64,000 bases of DNA from Coriaria nepalensis (taxonomy: Eukaryota > Streptophyta > Magnoliopsida > Cucurbitales > Coriariaceae), in the NCBI GenBank assembly GCA_027186245.1, contig CP114497.1, positions 3,913,501 to 3,977,500 of the forward strand, given 5' to 3'. Of the stretch, positions 47,201 to 58,639 are shown one piece after another. A program made the translations under genes and the position numbers. Under the pieces are notes generated by a model, which did no database searches, had not been told where the DNA came from, and was given only the letters and a program-made list of their open reading frames with translations. Position 1 is the first letter of the stretch, and each line of letters begins with the position of its first letter.

Positions 47201-47545
47201 TTCTCCATTTTTCATGAATTTGTGAGGTACGGTCAGTGTCTTGTGATATCTCAGTCTAGTCACTAGAGCAAACTCTTTCATTGAATAACGAAGAGGATGT
47301 TTATGTCGTACCTTGCCTTATATTGTTTTATGGACTGATCTTGGAGTAGTACCAAAGCTTTGACTATCTGATAGGAAAATTAGAGTCTCTCATACACATT
47401 TATGAACTAACCAAAGCATGATTTCATAAACATCTTCATTATCTCGAATTAAGCTTCTTCTTTATGTCGGAAATCACTTTGTGAAGCCTTGAACGATCAC
47501 TAATCGAGCAAGGAAAATGAGCCTCAAACTTCAAGATTTGGGTAA
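44250..47545 (-). pseudogene. DUF1985 - acidic linker - Ulp1 protease gene of a MULE, degenerate
   Basis: On the minus strand from about 47545 the first block reads KFEAHFPCSISDRSRLHKVI. After breaks, HPLRYSMKEFALVTRL (about 47260-47310) is the DUF1985 signature. A long acidic stretch rich in EEE/GEED lies at about 46240-46400. The C-terminal Ulp1 cysteine-protease fold follows at 44.7-44.25 kb: EDVLTMYFPLNIQNLHWVAV with the catalytic His of HWV at about 44607-44615. GRDCVI carries the catalytic Cys near 44372, and the end is KMAIDIYMDL. Stops and shifts are frequent. DUF1985 plus Ulp1 on one gene is typical of Ulp1-carrying Mutator elements (Kaonashi/CUMULE type). Here it lies convergent to the transposase remnant, which supports a single element. 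It is not a host deSUMOylase. Confidence 0.75.
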
Positions 47546-47644
47546 GTTTTGATGATACTTGAAAACAAACAAATAAACTATTGAAAATGCAAACTGTTTA
47601 GTTAGAAGATTTTAGATTGAGATTAGGATTTCAAACTAAAATCA

Positions 47645-47935
47645 ACTACGATCTTAGTTTGAAATCATGATTTCGGACTCAGATCGATCTCAGTATGAAA
47701 TCCTTGATCTTGGTCCAAAATCTTAGGGTTTTGGATTGAAATCATAAACGAATTCAGTAAAAAATTCTATATTTTGGTCTAAAATCACATTTGATAAAGG
47801 ACTGAACTCCTATGATCACAGAATGAAATCAACCATAATCTCAGTCCGTATAATAGGAATTCATTCTGAAATCTTAATCTCATTCCATGATCAATTGATT
47901 TTGCACTGAATCATAGAAGCTTTTGGTCTAGATGA
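47645..47935. repeat. Degenerate GGTCYGAAAT-type motif array, right copy
   Basis: At least a dozen variants of a 9-12 base core (for example TTGAAATCATGATTTCGGAC, CTTGGTCCAAAATCTTAG, TTTTGGTCTAAAATCACA) at irregular spacing, in both orientations. This is the longest of the three arrays and marks the right side of the Mutator-like locus. Confidence 0.6.
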
Positions 47936-48100
47936 AAGTTTATGCTCGTCAAGCCAATCAAATTTTGACATGATGAGGTAAATACTTTATGTGATACTAT
48001 ATTTATGCGGATATTAGTAAAACTTTATTTATTATCATTAATAAAAGTCAGTTATTATTTATCATATTTATTAAATTTGTTGAAATTAATAAATTCATAA
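47930..48100. repeat. Dispersed repeat, copy B (first copy at 18310-18480)
   Basis: Aligns over about 165 bp with copy A in the same orientation, sharing TATGCTCGTCA, AAATACTTTATGTGAT and TTTATGCGGATATTAG. It directly follows the right motif array of the Mutator-like locus, so that locus either inserted next to or carries this LTR-type fragment. Confidence 0.75.
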
Positions 48101-49237
48101 AGTTAGATTAGATTTTTTAACAAATACGAATTGAAATTAGCAAGAAGAACATGCAGGTGAAGAGAAAAGAAGGAAAGGAAAAAGAGGAAGAAGAGTGAAG
48201 AGAATTGAAGGGAAAGGAAGAAAGGTGAAGAGAAAAGAAAATGATGAAATTTGGGGGAAGATAGAAGAGAAAAGGAAGAATGTGGAAGGAAATAGAAAGA
48301 ATAAAGAGAAAGAGCATAACTTTCTTTCTGAGTTAACGAACAAAGAACAAGAAGAGGAAAATAATAAATTACTGAGCCGTATTGGAAGCCATATAGCCGT
48401 ATTGGAAGCCGTATAGTTGTATTGAAAATTTTGACTAAAAAGATTTGTGGAAGCATTTAGTCCGTGAATCTCCCCATTCGGGGCCCACAAATATTTGGTA
48501 AGCAACTATTTTTTTCGGAAAGCACCATCATCATTTACCCAATATAATTTAACCACTATTTTTTTTATGGAGGAAAAAATATATATTTTAAAGGTTTTCA
48601 TAAGTTGGTAGGAAAAAACTAAGATAAATTTCTTAAATTTAATTTTATAATAAATATTTTTAAATATATTTAATTTTAAATTTAAATTAAAATATATTTC
48701 ATTTAAAATTTATAAAATAATTACATACGTATCATATATTATTTAAGTTATTATTAAAATTTTAAATTTTATCAAACTTAAAATTTTATTTCTATTTTTA
48801 ATTTAAATTTTATATTTTTTAATTCATTTTTTTATTTAAAAAAAATTCTATTTCCACCGTCTTAATTTGATGCGGCTATTACCATCTTAATTTAAATTTA
48901 TAATATTTAAGAGATAAAAAAGAAAGTGAAAAAAAATAATTAAATTCTTATATTTTTATAATAAAAATTAGTAATAACAAGACTATTAACATAAAATTTT
49001 AATATTTAAGACAGATAAAAGAAAAAATAATTAAAATTTAAATATTTTTATATGATAAAATAAATTACCGGAGTTAAATATATGTATATAATGAGTTAAA
49101 AAAAAATAAGAACCAATTATTTTCTTATATATTTAAAATTATATTTATTATAATTACTAACAAAATGATATTCATTTTTTCTCGTACCTAAAATAAAAAT
49201 CGGTGAAAGGAAGAACCGCTGAACCGAAGCCGAAGGT
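48101..49237. other. Purine-rich block, AT-rich spacer and THO3 5' flank
   Basis: Bases 48160-48330 are almost purely purine (GAAGAGAAAAGAAGG style). The long minus-strand frames over them are low-complexity shadows. Bases 48500-49170 are extremely AT-rich without genes. The short stretch just before 49238 is the THO3 leader; no clear TATA box was seen. Confidence 0.45.
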
Positions 49238-52200
49238 ATGGAAGAAACAATACCCTTCAAGAATGTGCTGAGCAGAGAGTATCAAGGTCACAAGAAAAAG
49301 GTTTCTACTTTCTACCTCAGACTCTAACCCTTTGAAGATTGATTTATATTTTTTCCTTTTCAATTTATTATTTCTTTCGGACGGTCAAATTTGTAGGTGC
49401 ATTCGGTTGCTTGGAATTGCACGGGCACGAAGATCGCTTCGGGTTCGGTCGATCAAACCGCTCGAGTTTGGCACATCGAATCTCATGGACATGTAGGTAT
49501 TTTTGTTTTATATTATCTGCTAAGGTTGTGTTATTCGTCTTTCTCAGCTTCTGCAATATGTTGTATGTTATGAAGACCGGTTTCTAGTTAGCCATGTTTC
49601 TGGAAATATTAAGCTCAGTTAGGAACTTGCTTTTCGGTTTATAATACCTGGAGTTTGATTTTGTACTCATATTTATAGAGGGAAGTTGATGATGGGCAAT
49701 TTCATAGTTGCAGAAAAGCTTGTCAGTGATTCAGAGTGTGGGATAGACAATAGAGAGAAGATTCACTTCGTACTTATGATTGAAAGAATTAGAGGTGAAA
49801 TGCAGCAAGGATAGGTAGAGAAATTGGGGGGGGGGGGGGGGTGAGGGGAATCTTGTATTCAACTTTTTTTCCTGAGCTTTCTTGATTATGTTTTGTTTTT
49901 CCTTAAGGTTGTTTATGCTGTTAGTGCTGAGTAGTCACAAGGAAAATCATCTCTGTCTTGTGAGGAAGTTGATTCTGGATCCATAATGCAGGGTAAAGTT
50001 AAAGACGTTGAGTTAAAAGGACACACTGATAGCGTAGATCAGCTATGTTGGGACCCAAAACATAGTGATCTTATTGCGACCGCATCGGGCGACAAGACTG
50101 TTCGTTTATGGGATGCTCGAAGTAAGTTTCTTTTTTTTTTCTTTCGATTTTATAAAAGAAAAGGAAAAAAAAAATGGAAAGTTACATTGTACTAGTATTG
50201 CCTAGTGCCTGTTCTTCATGGTCTCCAAAATACCTTTGTACTTGCCTTTAGCATGCTTAGCCATCATATGTAAGTTAAAGAAATATCTTTACATTGAAGA
50301 TAACATTTATATTTATTGTTTTTTCTTACCTTGGGTTCATAGGTGGAAAATGCTCGCAGCAAGCGGAACTTAGTGGGGAGAACATTAACATCACCTACAA
50401 ACCAGATGGAACACACGTAGCTGTTGGTAATCGAGTATGTTTCAATTCCATTCACATGCTCAGGCCTCTTCATATTTGTAATTATTCTGACAAAAAATTG
50501 TTGCTTTAACCACTAATTTCGGACCACTTTAATGGTTGACCAATTGTTTTTCGTTGAATCTATTTTATGTTATGAGATTATACATTCTTATACTTTCATT
50601 TTTTTTGTAGGATGACGAACTAACAATATTGGATGTCAGGAAGTTTAAGCCAATTCATAAGCGCAAATTCAACTATGAGGTATTATTTACTTAAAGAAAA
50701 AGTTGGTTGAATATGAGGTTATCATGCAGAACTCTGTTAACTGGACCCTTAATTGATGCCTTTTGTGTGTTAAAGGATTAAGGCTACCGCTTCATACTCT
50801 CATGTTTACAAGTCTCTCATCTTTCCTATACTTTACATACCTAATGTGAATCTGGCCTTATCAAAGCCATCTTGTGTAGTACTACAAGCTTCTCAGCCTT
50901 CTCTTTGGCGTTTTGATTTAGTACTTCAAGCTCAAGTATTTAGTTAATTTAGTTTATGTTGTCAATGTGGATCTGCTTTTCATATGCCTGCCTTATGTTG
51001 CATCTCAGATCACTCTCATTCTCTCTACACATCAAATTCTTCTCTTAATATTAGTCATTTTTCAGGTAAATGAGATTGCATGGAACATGACAGGAGAGAT
51101 GTTTTTCCTCACAACTGGCAATGGTGACATCAACTTTTGTTTGGGGATTATGTTTTCTATAATGCTAATATCATTATAGTAGCAGGCACTAAATTGTCAT
51201 ATCTTGTTATCAGGTACTGTAGAGGTTCTAGCATACCCTTCTCTTCGACCACTTGACACTCTCATGGCTCACACAGCAGGTTGCTATTGCATTGGAATTG
51301 ATCCAATTGGCAGGTTGCACAAAAGATCTATTTTTCTTATTTTCGGTTATTTCCTTTGACTGTTAGCGTAGGAGTATGCATAGTAGCTACACACACCAAG
51401 TATCATTCATCCATCTAATACAATTCCTCTCAAATACGGCGTTGGTTGGGGCAGCAGAATCTACACCTCTATTCTAAAACTAAGCATGTGAACGGAGGCT
51501 GGGACCCCTCGCCCGTCCCCCAGTTCTCTTCTCTCTATGGGTGGAGCAAGAAAATTTATTTACGGTGGGAAATAGTTTTAGAATATGCATATATAATTCT
51601 TTTGAGTGGTATATTTTGCAAAAATTATAAATACAGGCATATATATTACAAAAACAAAGATTTCGGGAGTTATATTTTTTAAACTACCAAACAAAATATT
51701 TGATAAAAAGAATGGTAGACAGATATGGGTATTATTAATAAAGTTTAGGGAATATTTTATAAATCCTACCTCATTAGGGGTAACTTTACAATTCTGGGCA
51801 AGTAGAAGGTGGGCAATGCCCTCCCTTGTATCCGTGCCCCTCTTCTCTCCCATAAGGCAGTTGCCCACAGTCTCATTTGATGAGGAGCTATATTCTGTAT
51901 TCATAGGAGCCCTTACACATCATCTATGTGCTATTGTCATTGTATTCTCTTTCTCAACCTTTTGTTTTCTTTTTATTGTGTGCAGTAATGCAATCTGTTG
52001 TTCACTGTATGTACTGTAACAGATACTTTGCTGTTGGAAGTGCTGATTCCCTGGTCAGCCTTTGGGATATCTCAGAAATGCTCTGTGTGAGAACATTTAC
52101 TAAACTCGAGTGAGTTTTCTCTACAGTTTCCCTCGGGATATAGCTCAGTTTCTCATGGCCCTTCTTCCACCTAGTTATTATATCTTGATTTGTTAAATTT

Positions 52201-52724
52201 TTTTTTTGGGAGTATTTTTTCCCTTTAGATTTAATGAAAGGACTTCTTTGATATTCTTCAGGTGGCCAGTCAGGACAATAAGCTTCAATTATACAGGAGA
52301 ATATATTGCTTCTGCCAGTGAAGACTTATTTATTGATATTGTAAGTAGATTTGCTTTTCAAAATGGTTTGATTTGAAATGATGGATTAACAAGCTGATAA
52401 CAGTAGTGGCTCAATGAAACAGTCAAACGTCCAAACCGGAAGAACAATGCATCAAATTCCATGTCGAGCTGCAATGAACAGTGTAGAATGGAATCCAAAA
52501 TACAATTTACTTGCATATGCAGGAGATGACAAGAACAAATATCAGGCTGATGAAGGTACTATGGATTGTGATTCCAGTTTATTATATAACATTGTAATAT
52601 ACATGTGTGGTTTTTGAACGTAGATTATAGTTACTTGTCCACTGTTTTTTTTTTTTTTTTGGTTAAACTAAATGAAATTTAATTTTCAGGTGTGTTCAGA
52701 ATATTTGGCTTTGAAAGTGCCTAG
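49238..52724 (+). CDS. THO3: THO complex subunit 3 (TEX1), WD40 protein, 11 exons, 313 aa
   Basis: The exons are 49238-49300, 49397-49492, 49992-50121, 50343-50434, 50611-50679, 51066-51123, 51214-51313, 52023-52109, 52262-52340, 52423-52555 and 52690-52724. They total 942 bases in frame with GT-AG introns. The protein begins MEETIPFKNVLSREYQGHKK. It is almost all WD40 blades: VHSVAWNCTGTKIASGS, ATASGDKTVRLWDAR, DDELTILDVRKFKP, MAHTAGCYCIGIDPIGRYFA, GSADSLVSLWD and SASEDLFIDI. It ends GVFRIFGFES. Length and sequence match plant THO3/TEX1 (about 315 aa). This subunit of the THO/TREX complex couples transcription to mRNA export in the nucleus, and in Arabidopsis is needed for trans-acting siRNA production. 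Introns hold a poly(G) run (second intron) and a block of apparently foreign sequence (intron before 52023). The gene appears intact. Confidence 0.96.
49826..49841. repeat. Poly(G) run of 16
   Basis: An uninterrupted run of G followed by TGAGGGG, in the second intron of THO3 on its sense strand. It could form a G-quadruplex in the pre-mRNA. Long mononucleotide G runs are also prone to sequencing error, so the length may be approximate. Confidence 0.85.
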
Positions 52725-53200
52725 AATCCAAATTTGGGGGCACGCAAAGCTGCACACTTTGTTTTTCAGGTGGGGGTTTACCCGACTGTTTCTTGTAAAC
52801 CTTATATGCGTTTCTGTTTTATTGGAACAGAAACATCAAGACAAGTGGTATATTTCAAAGTTTTGTGCAAGCTTTGGTTTTCTAATTTATGACAATCTTA
52901 TCGAGTTGCCTGCTCTTGTTACCTCATTACAATTCAAAAAATGGATCCAAACCTATATATATATATATATAAATATAAATAATTTGATGATTTGGATTGG
53001 TTTTAAGACTAATATTATTTGATATTATGCATGTATATAGAAGTTGAATTACTTATAGCAAACAACTTGAAAATATTACATATATGTTAGTTAAAAATAT
53101 ATCTACTTATTTACTTGTCAGATGCTATGCTTCGTTGATCTTTGATTTTAAACTTTCTGAACAAGTAAAATAGTTGGGATATCCATCCACCCAAACCAAA
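52725..53200. other. 3' flank of THO3
   Basis: Probable 3' untranslated region, then AT-rich spacer with a short TA run near 52952-52970. No coding frame was recognised beyond chance length. Confidence 0.4.
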
Positions 53201-53432
53201 CCAGAATCAAGTGAATGGTTTTGGGTTGGTAAAACTGATTGGTTGAATAGATATAGATTGTATTTTGTATGATCTGCTAACCTTGGATCGAAGATAGACC
53301 TATTAGTCCGATATTACCAGAATCAAGTGAATGGTCTTGGGTTGGTAAAACTGGTTGCTTGAATGCATATAGATTGTATTTTGTATGATCAGCTAACCTT
53401 GGATCGAAGATAGACTTATTAATCCGATATAA
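53201..53432. repeat. 116-bp tandem duplication, two copies
   Basis: Copy 1 is 53201-53316 and copy 2 is 53317-53432, both starting CCAGAATCAAGTGAATGGT. They differ at only about ten positions. The pair ends about 350 bp upstream of the EPFL9 start codon, in its likely promoter region. Confidence 0.92.
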
Positions 53433-53778
53433 TCCGTAATATTGTTAACAAATGTCCTAAAAAACCATGAAATAAATGTTGATATTTTAAAAACAAGAAT
53501 TGGTACTTCAGAAATTCTAAGAAACAGCCCAGCAGACAGCAGTATCCCATGGGGTGGACACAAACAAGGGAACTTTTCGGTTTGGGACCACTTGGGCGTG
53601 CAACTCAGAGTCATTCATTGCACATTGCAGACAATTTTTCCCATTCTCTCTCTTTATGGTCACCAACACACCATAACACCTCACTTCCCTTTTCTTCTTC
53701 CTCTCTATCTATCTTTTCCCCTTCTTTCTCCCCCAAGCCACTTTCTTCTCTCCAGTTCAGTCACTAAATCAAGCAAGA

Positions 53779-54160
53779 ATGGCAAAAGCTACAACCCCCA
53801 TATTTCCTTTTCTATTATTCTCAACCTTAATATTTGCTCCGTATATTGTACAAGGTTATAATATTCAAATACATAATTGCTCTTTCTCTCTTACCTAATA
53901 CTATTATATTCCTTGGTTGCTTATTTTTTCTGCCTTTGGTAGTTACAGGACTCAGGGGTGCAGGCCGGTTCGAATTTCTTGAGGGAGCCGTGTCTGAGTT
54001 TCATTCATCGAGGAGATTGATGATTGGATCGACTGCACCAACATGTACTTATAATGAATGCAGAGGGTGCAAGTATAAGTGCAGAGCCGAGCAAGTACCG
54101 GTTGAGGGTAACGATCCAATTAATAGTGCATATCACTATAGATGCGTTTGTCATAGGTAA
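53779..54160 (+). CDS. EPFL9: EPIDERMAL PATTERNING FACTOR-like 9 (STOMAGEN) precursor, 2 exons, 95 aa
   Basis: Exon 1 is 53779-53854 and exon 2 is 53949-54160 (TAA stop), with a 94-bp GT-AG intron at phase 1. The leader peptide (MAKATTPIFPFLLFSTLIFA) is a signal sequence of about 26 residues. A short propeptide ends near residue 50. The C-terminal 45 residues are the mature peptide, starting IGSTAPTCTYNEC and ending RCVCHR. They carry six cysteines (58, 63, 66, 70, 91, 93) that form three disulfides in the family. The extended loop VPVEGNDPINSAYHY is the hallmark of STOMAGEN rather than the inhibitory EPF1/2. STOMAGEN is secreted from mesophyll and promotes stomatal formation by competing with EPF1/2 for ERECTA-family receptors and TMM. 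The CKYKC motif has Lys where Arabidopsis has Arg. Identification is very secure. Confidence 0.96.
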
Positions 54161-54803
54161 AGATCATTCAATATTTATCAGCAATTACATTGCTTAATTG
54201 CTAACTGAAGTTAGAGCCTAAATTAGTCAAGTTCAATTACTTCAATTTCGGATTTTGTTTCCTTATCTGATGTTAGGGCGGCATTACTTTGTATCCAATA
54301 TTTTTTTGTAATAACTACTAGCAGTTATCACTACTCATGTATTTCCAATTTTCCATATTAATTTCTGCATGTTCAGATTAAATTACCCATTTTATAAATG
54401 CATTTGAGAGAATGTTCAATGGAAAGGATATCTATTCATGTTCTTGGAGTTCTGTCTACTTCTTTTAGGTATATAAAGCTATCCTGTGTTTGAGGCTGTA
54501 ATTTAGTATGCTAAATATCCCTGTCGTATATTGTAGAGAGCGGATTCCGTGCCTACAGATTTCTATGCCATCCCTACCTATGGACAAGTCAAAGCCGTTC
54601 GTCGCTCATCAAACGGATAAGACGAATGCAATATAGGAAGCAACTTTATTTTTTTAGTTGCTTAATTAATTTTTTTTATTAAAAAATTATAAACAAACAC
54701 AATACCCACATCTGAAATTTTATATAGAATTACAACAGTAAATGTGTTACAGTTTTTCAAGCAAGAAATCCAAGTCTTTCTCCATTTTTCTTCCTTAACC
54801 TAA
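54161..54803. other. 3' flank of EPFL9
   Basis: AT-rich sequence after the stop codon, probably the 3' untranslated region and beyond. A more GC-rich patch at 54535-54620 has a short frame (CRADSVPTDFYAIP style) that I do not recognise. Nothing firmer is visible. Confidence 0.4.
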
Positions 54804-54813
54804 TCAATCCCTG

Positions 54814-55242
54814 ATTCTTTGTAGCTTTTGTCACCCCCTTTCTTGTTTTAGTAGCTTTAAAGCTGAAGTGGCTTATTTTTGGGGCTTCAATTTGCTCTTT
54901 TACATGATTTCCTGCCTACTGTGGTGGAAAGTGATTCTAAAAGTTTGGTGGAGGCTATTCGGCTTGTCCTGCTTGGTCGTTACGGGTCAAGTGGCACTCC
55001 ATACAGTTTTCGTTGCTTTCTTTCCATATAATTCTTATCCATATTTTTTGAAAGTGTAATTTTATCGTGGACGCTTATCTAACATTTAGAGTGATGGTCC
55101 TTTAGTTTTTCAGGTGGTGAGTTGCCTCCCTTTGTCTGTGAGATTGTCTTTGGTGGACGATAGGTTGGGCTTATCGCATTTTTAAGATGCAATCTTTTTC
55201 TTTTTAATAAATCGGTGTTTCTTGGTTTGAAAAAAAAAAAAA
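54814..55242 (+). mobile_element. 5'-truncated LINE 3' end with RNase H remnant and poly(A) tail
   Basis: With one frameshift near 54880, the plus strand reads KAEVA, then GLQFALLHDFLPTVVESDSK (in parts) and SLVEAIRLVL. This is the RNase H-like (RVT_3) domain found at the 3' end of many plant LINEs (pattern vEsDsk..v.ai). A short 3' tail with AATAAA-like TTTTTAATAAATCG follows and ends in 13 A (55230-55242). The phrase TCAATCCCTG at 54804-54813 and TCAATCCTTG at 55248-55257 may be a decayed target duplication, which would put the 5' end at about 54814; this part is tentative. Confidence 0.72.
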
Positions 55243-56469
55243 TATATTCAATCCTTGTATCTACTTCCCATCGAGGCCGGCTGCGGCATCCCTGCCTACG
55301 TGTGCCTGTGTAATATTGTGGATTGTTCGAATAGATCAAATGGTCCTAAATAATGCCACGTAAAAATTATGTGAGAATGGTATTATACGAATCAATATAT
55401 GGCTCATAAGTAGTAACGCCCTTTTACTGGTCATATTACTTCTTGAAATATTATTGGGAAAACAAATATTTGTTTCTTTGACTATATATGACCAGTAGAA
55501 GTATCACCTGACTACTTCTGAATTTTTGGAAAATATACAGAATAATTTAAACTTTCTTAATACTCGGATTAACCCTACTCCAATAACGATGTTAAAAAAA
55601 AAATATATATACTACGATATATACATAACTTCTGTATACATATCTGAACATTATAATATTTATAACTTTTAATAAAATAAAATATTGCATTGAGAAACTT
55701 CTCAAAATATATTTAGTAAGCCTCTCCAAAAATTTTCACTTTTAACTTTTTTATTTTCCCACAAGTCAGGCTCCTATGTATTCCACACCCGTTGATTAGA
55801 CTTCATTCACCTGTCTCGAAACTATTGACTTTCTCTTTTTCTATTGACCTACAACACAAGTAAGTACTGTGAGCTAAAAAATTTAGTAAGTAAAGATTTT
55901 ATTACCTCACATGCACAAAACATATTCAAATATATTTTAGAACTCGAATGAATAGTTTTATACTTTCTTATAAATCTTTATATGCAAATAGGGTGTTCTT
56001 TCTACTATGTGCCTTGAGAATGCTGTTGCTGATACTACTGTGATCTATGATCCTCTATGATCAAAAATATCTAAAATAAGGGACTCCGCTCAGTCTGCCC
56101 TGACTAGGCAACGCCTCATTATAATGTTATGCTTATGTTATGTCAAACATCATACTCATCAATCAAAGCATAACACTTCTCTTTACTGCTTTTGCATAAA
56201 AATTGAAAGTGCATTCAATACTTTTGGAAAATATATATATTCAACTAGTATGAACTCAATTCCAACATGATTTATAAAGCATAACACCGCATAATCATAA
56301 CAATATCATAAATCTCATACTAAACAAATAGTGAAAAGACTTGTATTACAGGTGAGACTTTACTTACATGTCGTACGTCCTCTATTGGTATGAGGTCCGT
56401 GCAGATCCTACCGGTCAGGGCCGACTCCTAATCTATCCAAAACATGTGTTTATCTTAGTACGAATATGG
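55243..56469. other. AT-rich intergenic sequence, no gene seen
   Basis: No recognisable protein or RNA gene. A short stretch near 56345-56450 (GTGAGACTTTACTTACATGTCGTACG style) looks like noncoding repeat sequence, but its family is not clear. Confidence 0.35.
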
Positions 56470-58345
56470 TTCTCAGTTCTATTGGACATAGTGTCCTAAA
56501 GCATGTAATGAATATTGTTTTAATGAAATTAATAAAAGTGACATTTTTCTATATAATTCTATATATTAGAAAGTTCCAAATTTATTCATGTAACTATAAT
56601 CTTGTATTTGTATGAGAAGATTAAGATTATAGCTAATGAATTAAATTGTTTGCAACATATTAAAGTATGAAATCTTTAACTAATGGTTGCTAGTATGGTC
56701 CGCTAGCATTATGAATGCGAGTGATCTAGATCCGAATCACTGATGTAGATAGACATCTTAGTAGAGGTGCTTTATATAATTAGATTATATAAGATAGGAC
56801 CCGATATGAATTAATTATTTATTAAAATGTCGTTTGCCATAAAGAATTTTATTCATATCAATAGATGAACACATGTAGATCAATCTGAATTTTGAGTATT
56901 CATGAACTCTTGTTTATGCCAGCTGAATTTTTTGATTCACTCGCAATGGTTTGTTTGTAAAATAAGCTAAAGACTTTTGTTTTCGAAATTCATTGGAATA
57001 AGTGGTTGGGAGCATGTTTACAGATATGAAATCCAAACTTTCTTCATAAAAGATTGTATATTGGTTCCCTTAAGAGTTAATTCTTGAACTAAATGGTTTT
57101 ATAATCAAGTTATAAATTGATTGTTCACTAGTAAATTAATGGTATTTAAGGATAACGAGATAATTAGAGAGGTGAAATATAATTTTGACCAACTCTAATT
57201 ATGAATCAATTTTTGAATGGATGTAATGATAAGATCAATGGACTACTAGAGATTGCTCAGTAATTTGTTCTATAATTATAAGAGTTCAATCTCATATTCT
57301 TAGTGGAATAATATTGAGATTAAATAAATTAGATTTATTAGATTAAAGATTTTAATTAATAATCTAATTTATTATAGCTTGAAATTATAAGTCCATAGTC
57401 CTCAAGTCACCTCTATAAAATACTATATAGGCTAAGAATGACAAAAGTTAAAAAATGACTTATTTGCAAGAAAATAGTTTTCTAAGGTAAATTTGCAATT
57501 ATGAGATGATTAGTGTTAGTTAATTAATTAAAGAACTAATTAATTAAAAGGTGTATTTAAATTCGAAATTTATTTATTAAATAATAATATATTTTATTTT
57601 GAATTAATATGTTATACATAATATTAAATTGATATAAGATATTTATTTAATATTAAGATTAGGTAAATCAAATTTAAATTAGTTTGAGAAATTAATTTAA
57701 AATTCAAATAAGATATGATCTAATTTAAAATAGATGAGATTCTATTTTAAATAAGATTTAAAAAAGTTTGACTTAATCAATTTTATCATTAAAAGATATG
57801 ATATGATTTAAAGTAGATAACATTATATTTTTAATTAAATTTGAAAAGATTGTATTAAATAAAATATATCATTAAAGGTATCATAGAATTTAAAATAAAT
57901 AAAACTCTAGTTTAAATAAGATTTGAAAAGATTTGATCATATCAAATATATCATCTAATGATTACCATATCATTTAATATTATGATTGAATTATCAATTC
58001 AATTAATTTAAAGAGTTTAAATTAAAAATAATATTAAATAAAAATCATAATTGAGTTTTATAAATACATCTAGTCCTAATAATTCAAGAGAGGTTTTTTT
58101 TGGAAGAGATTTTTCTAAGAAAAAAGAAAAAAAAATATTTTCATCTCTACGTGCCCACACACGTCCTATTATGTTGAAGATCGACCTGGAAGATCGTAGT
58201 GTGAGTCTCAACGATCAATTCACATAAGCTAAGGTATGACCACTTCGTATAGATATATGATTAAACTATATACATATACAAGATCGCTAGAAGTTTTTTT
58301 GAAATTTTTTGTTATACATTAAGACTAAATAATCGCTTTCGCTGT
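56470..58345. mobile_element. Long LTR-like noncoding sequence
   Basis: About 1.9 kb of noncoding sequence in the style of long plant copia-type LTRs. It starts near TGTCCTAAAGCATGTAATG (56491) and ends near ATCGCTTTCGCTGTGAAAT (about 58331). The terminal phrase resembles the one at about 29328. No open frame longer than 64 codons is present. It may be a solo LTR, but paired repeats, primer-binding site and target duplication were not found. Confidence 0.4.
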
Positions 58346-58639
58346 GAAATCTTAAACCCATTTAATATATGTGTGATATGTATATTGAATGAATGTTTAT
58401 GTTTTTTGAATATATGATTAATATACTGGATCATTAATTATATGATAATTTTAGGTTAAGAACTTATTTAATTTTCTTTCTCTAGATTTTGTGTAAGCCA
58501 ATTTATGCCATATGAATTTTTGTACAATTTTTATTTTTTGTTTTTTGTAAAATTTCATGCAACAGGGAGGAAGAAGAAAACACAAAGTGAGTTTACGGGC
58601 TGCGACGAACGGCAAGGGGTGGGGGGGTGAGGCTGAGGC

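Noticed and set aside
48103..48505. Minus-strand frames of 117 and 122 codons rich in Phe, Leu and Ser
   Set aside because: They are antisense of a purine-rich low-complexity tract and have no recognisable domain.
53960..53985. GGTTCGAATTT resembling a tRNA B box
   Set aside because: It lies inside the EPFL9 coding exon with no A box or cloverleaf around it.
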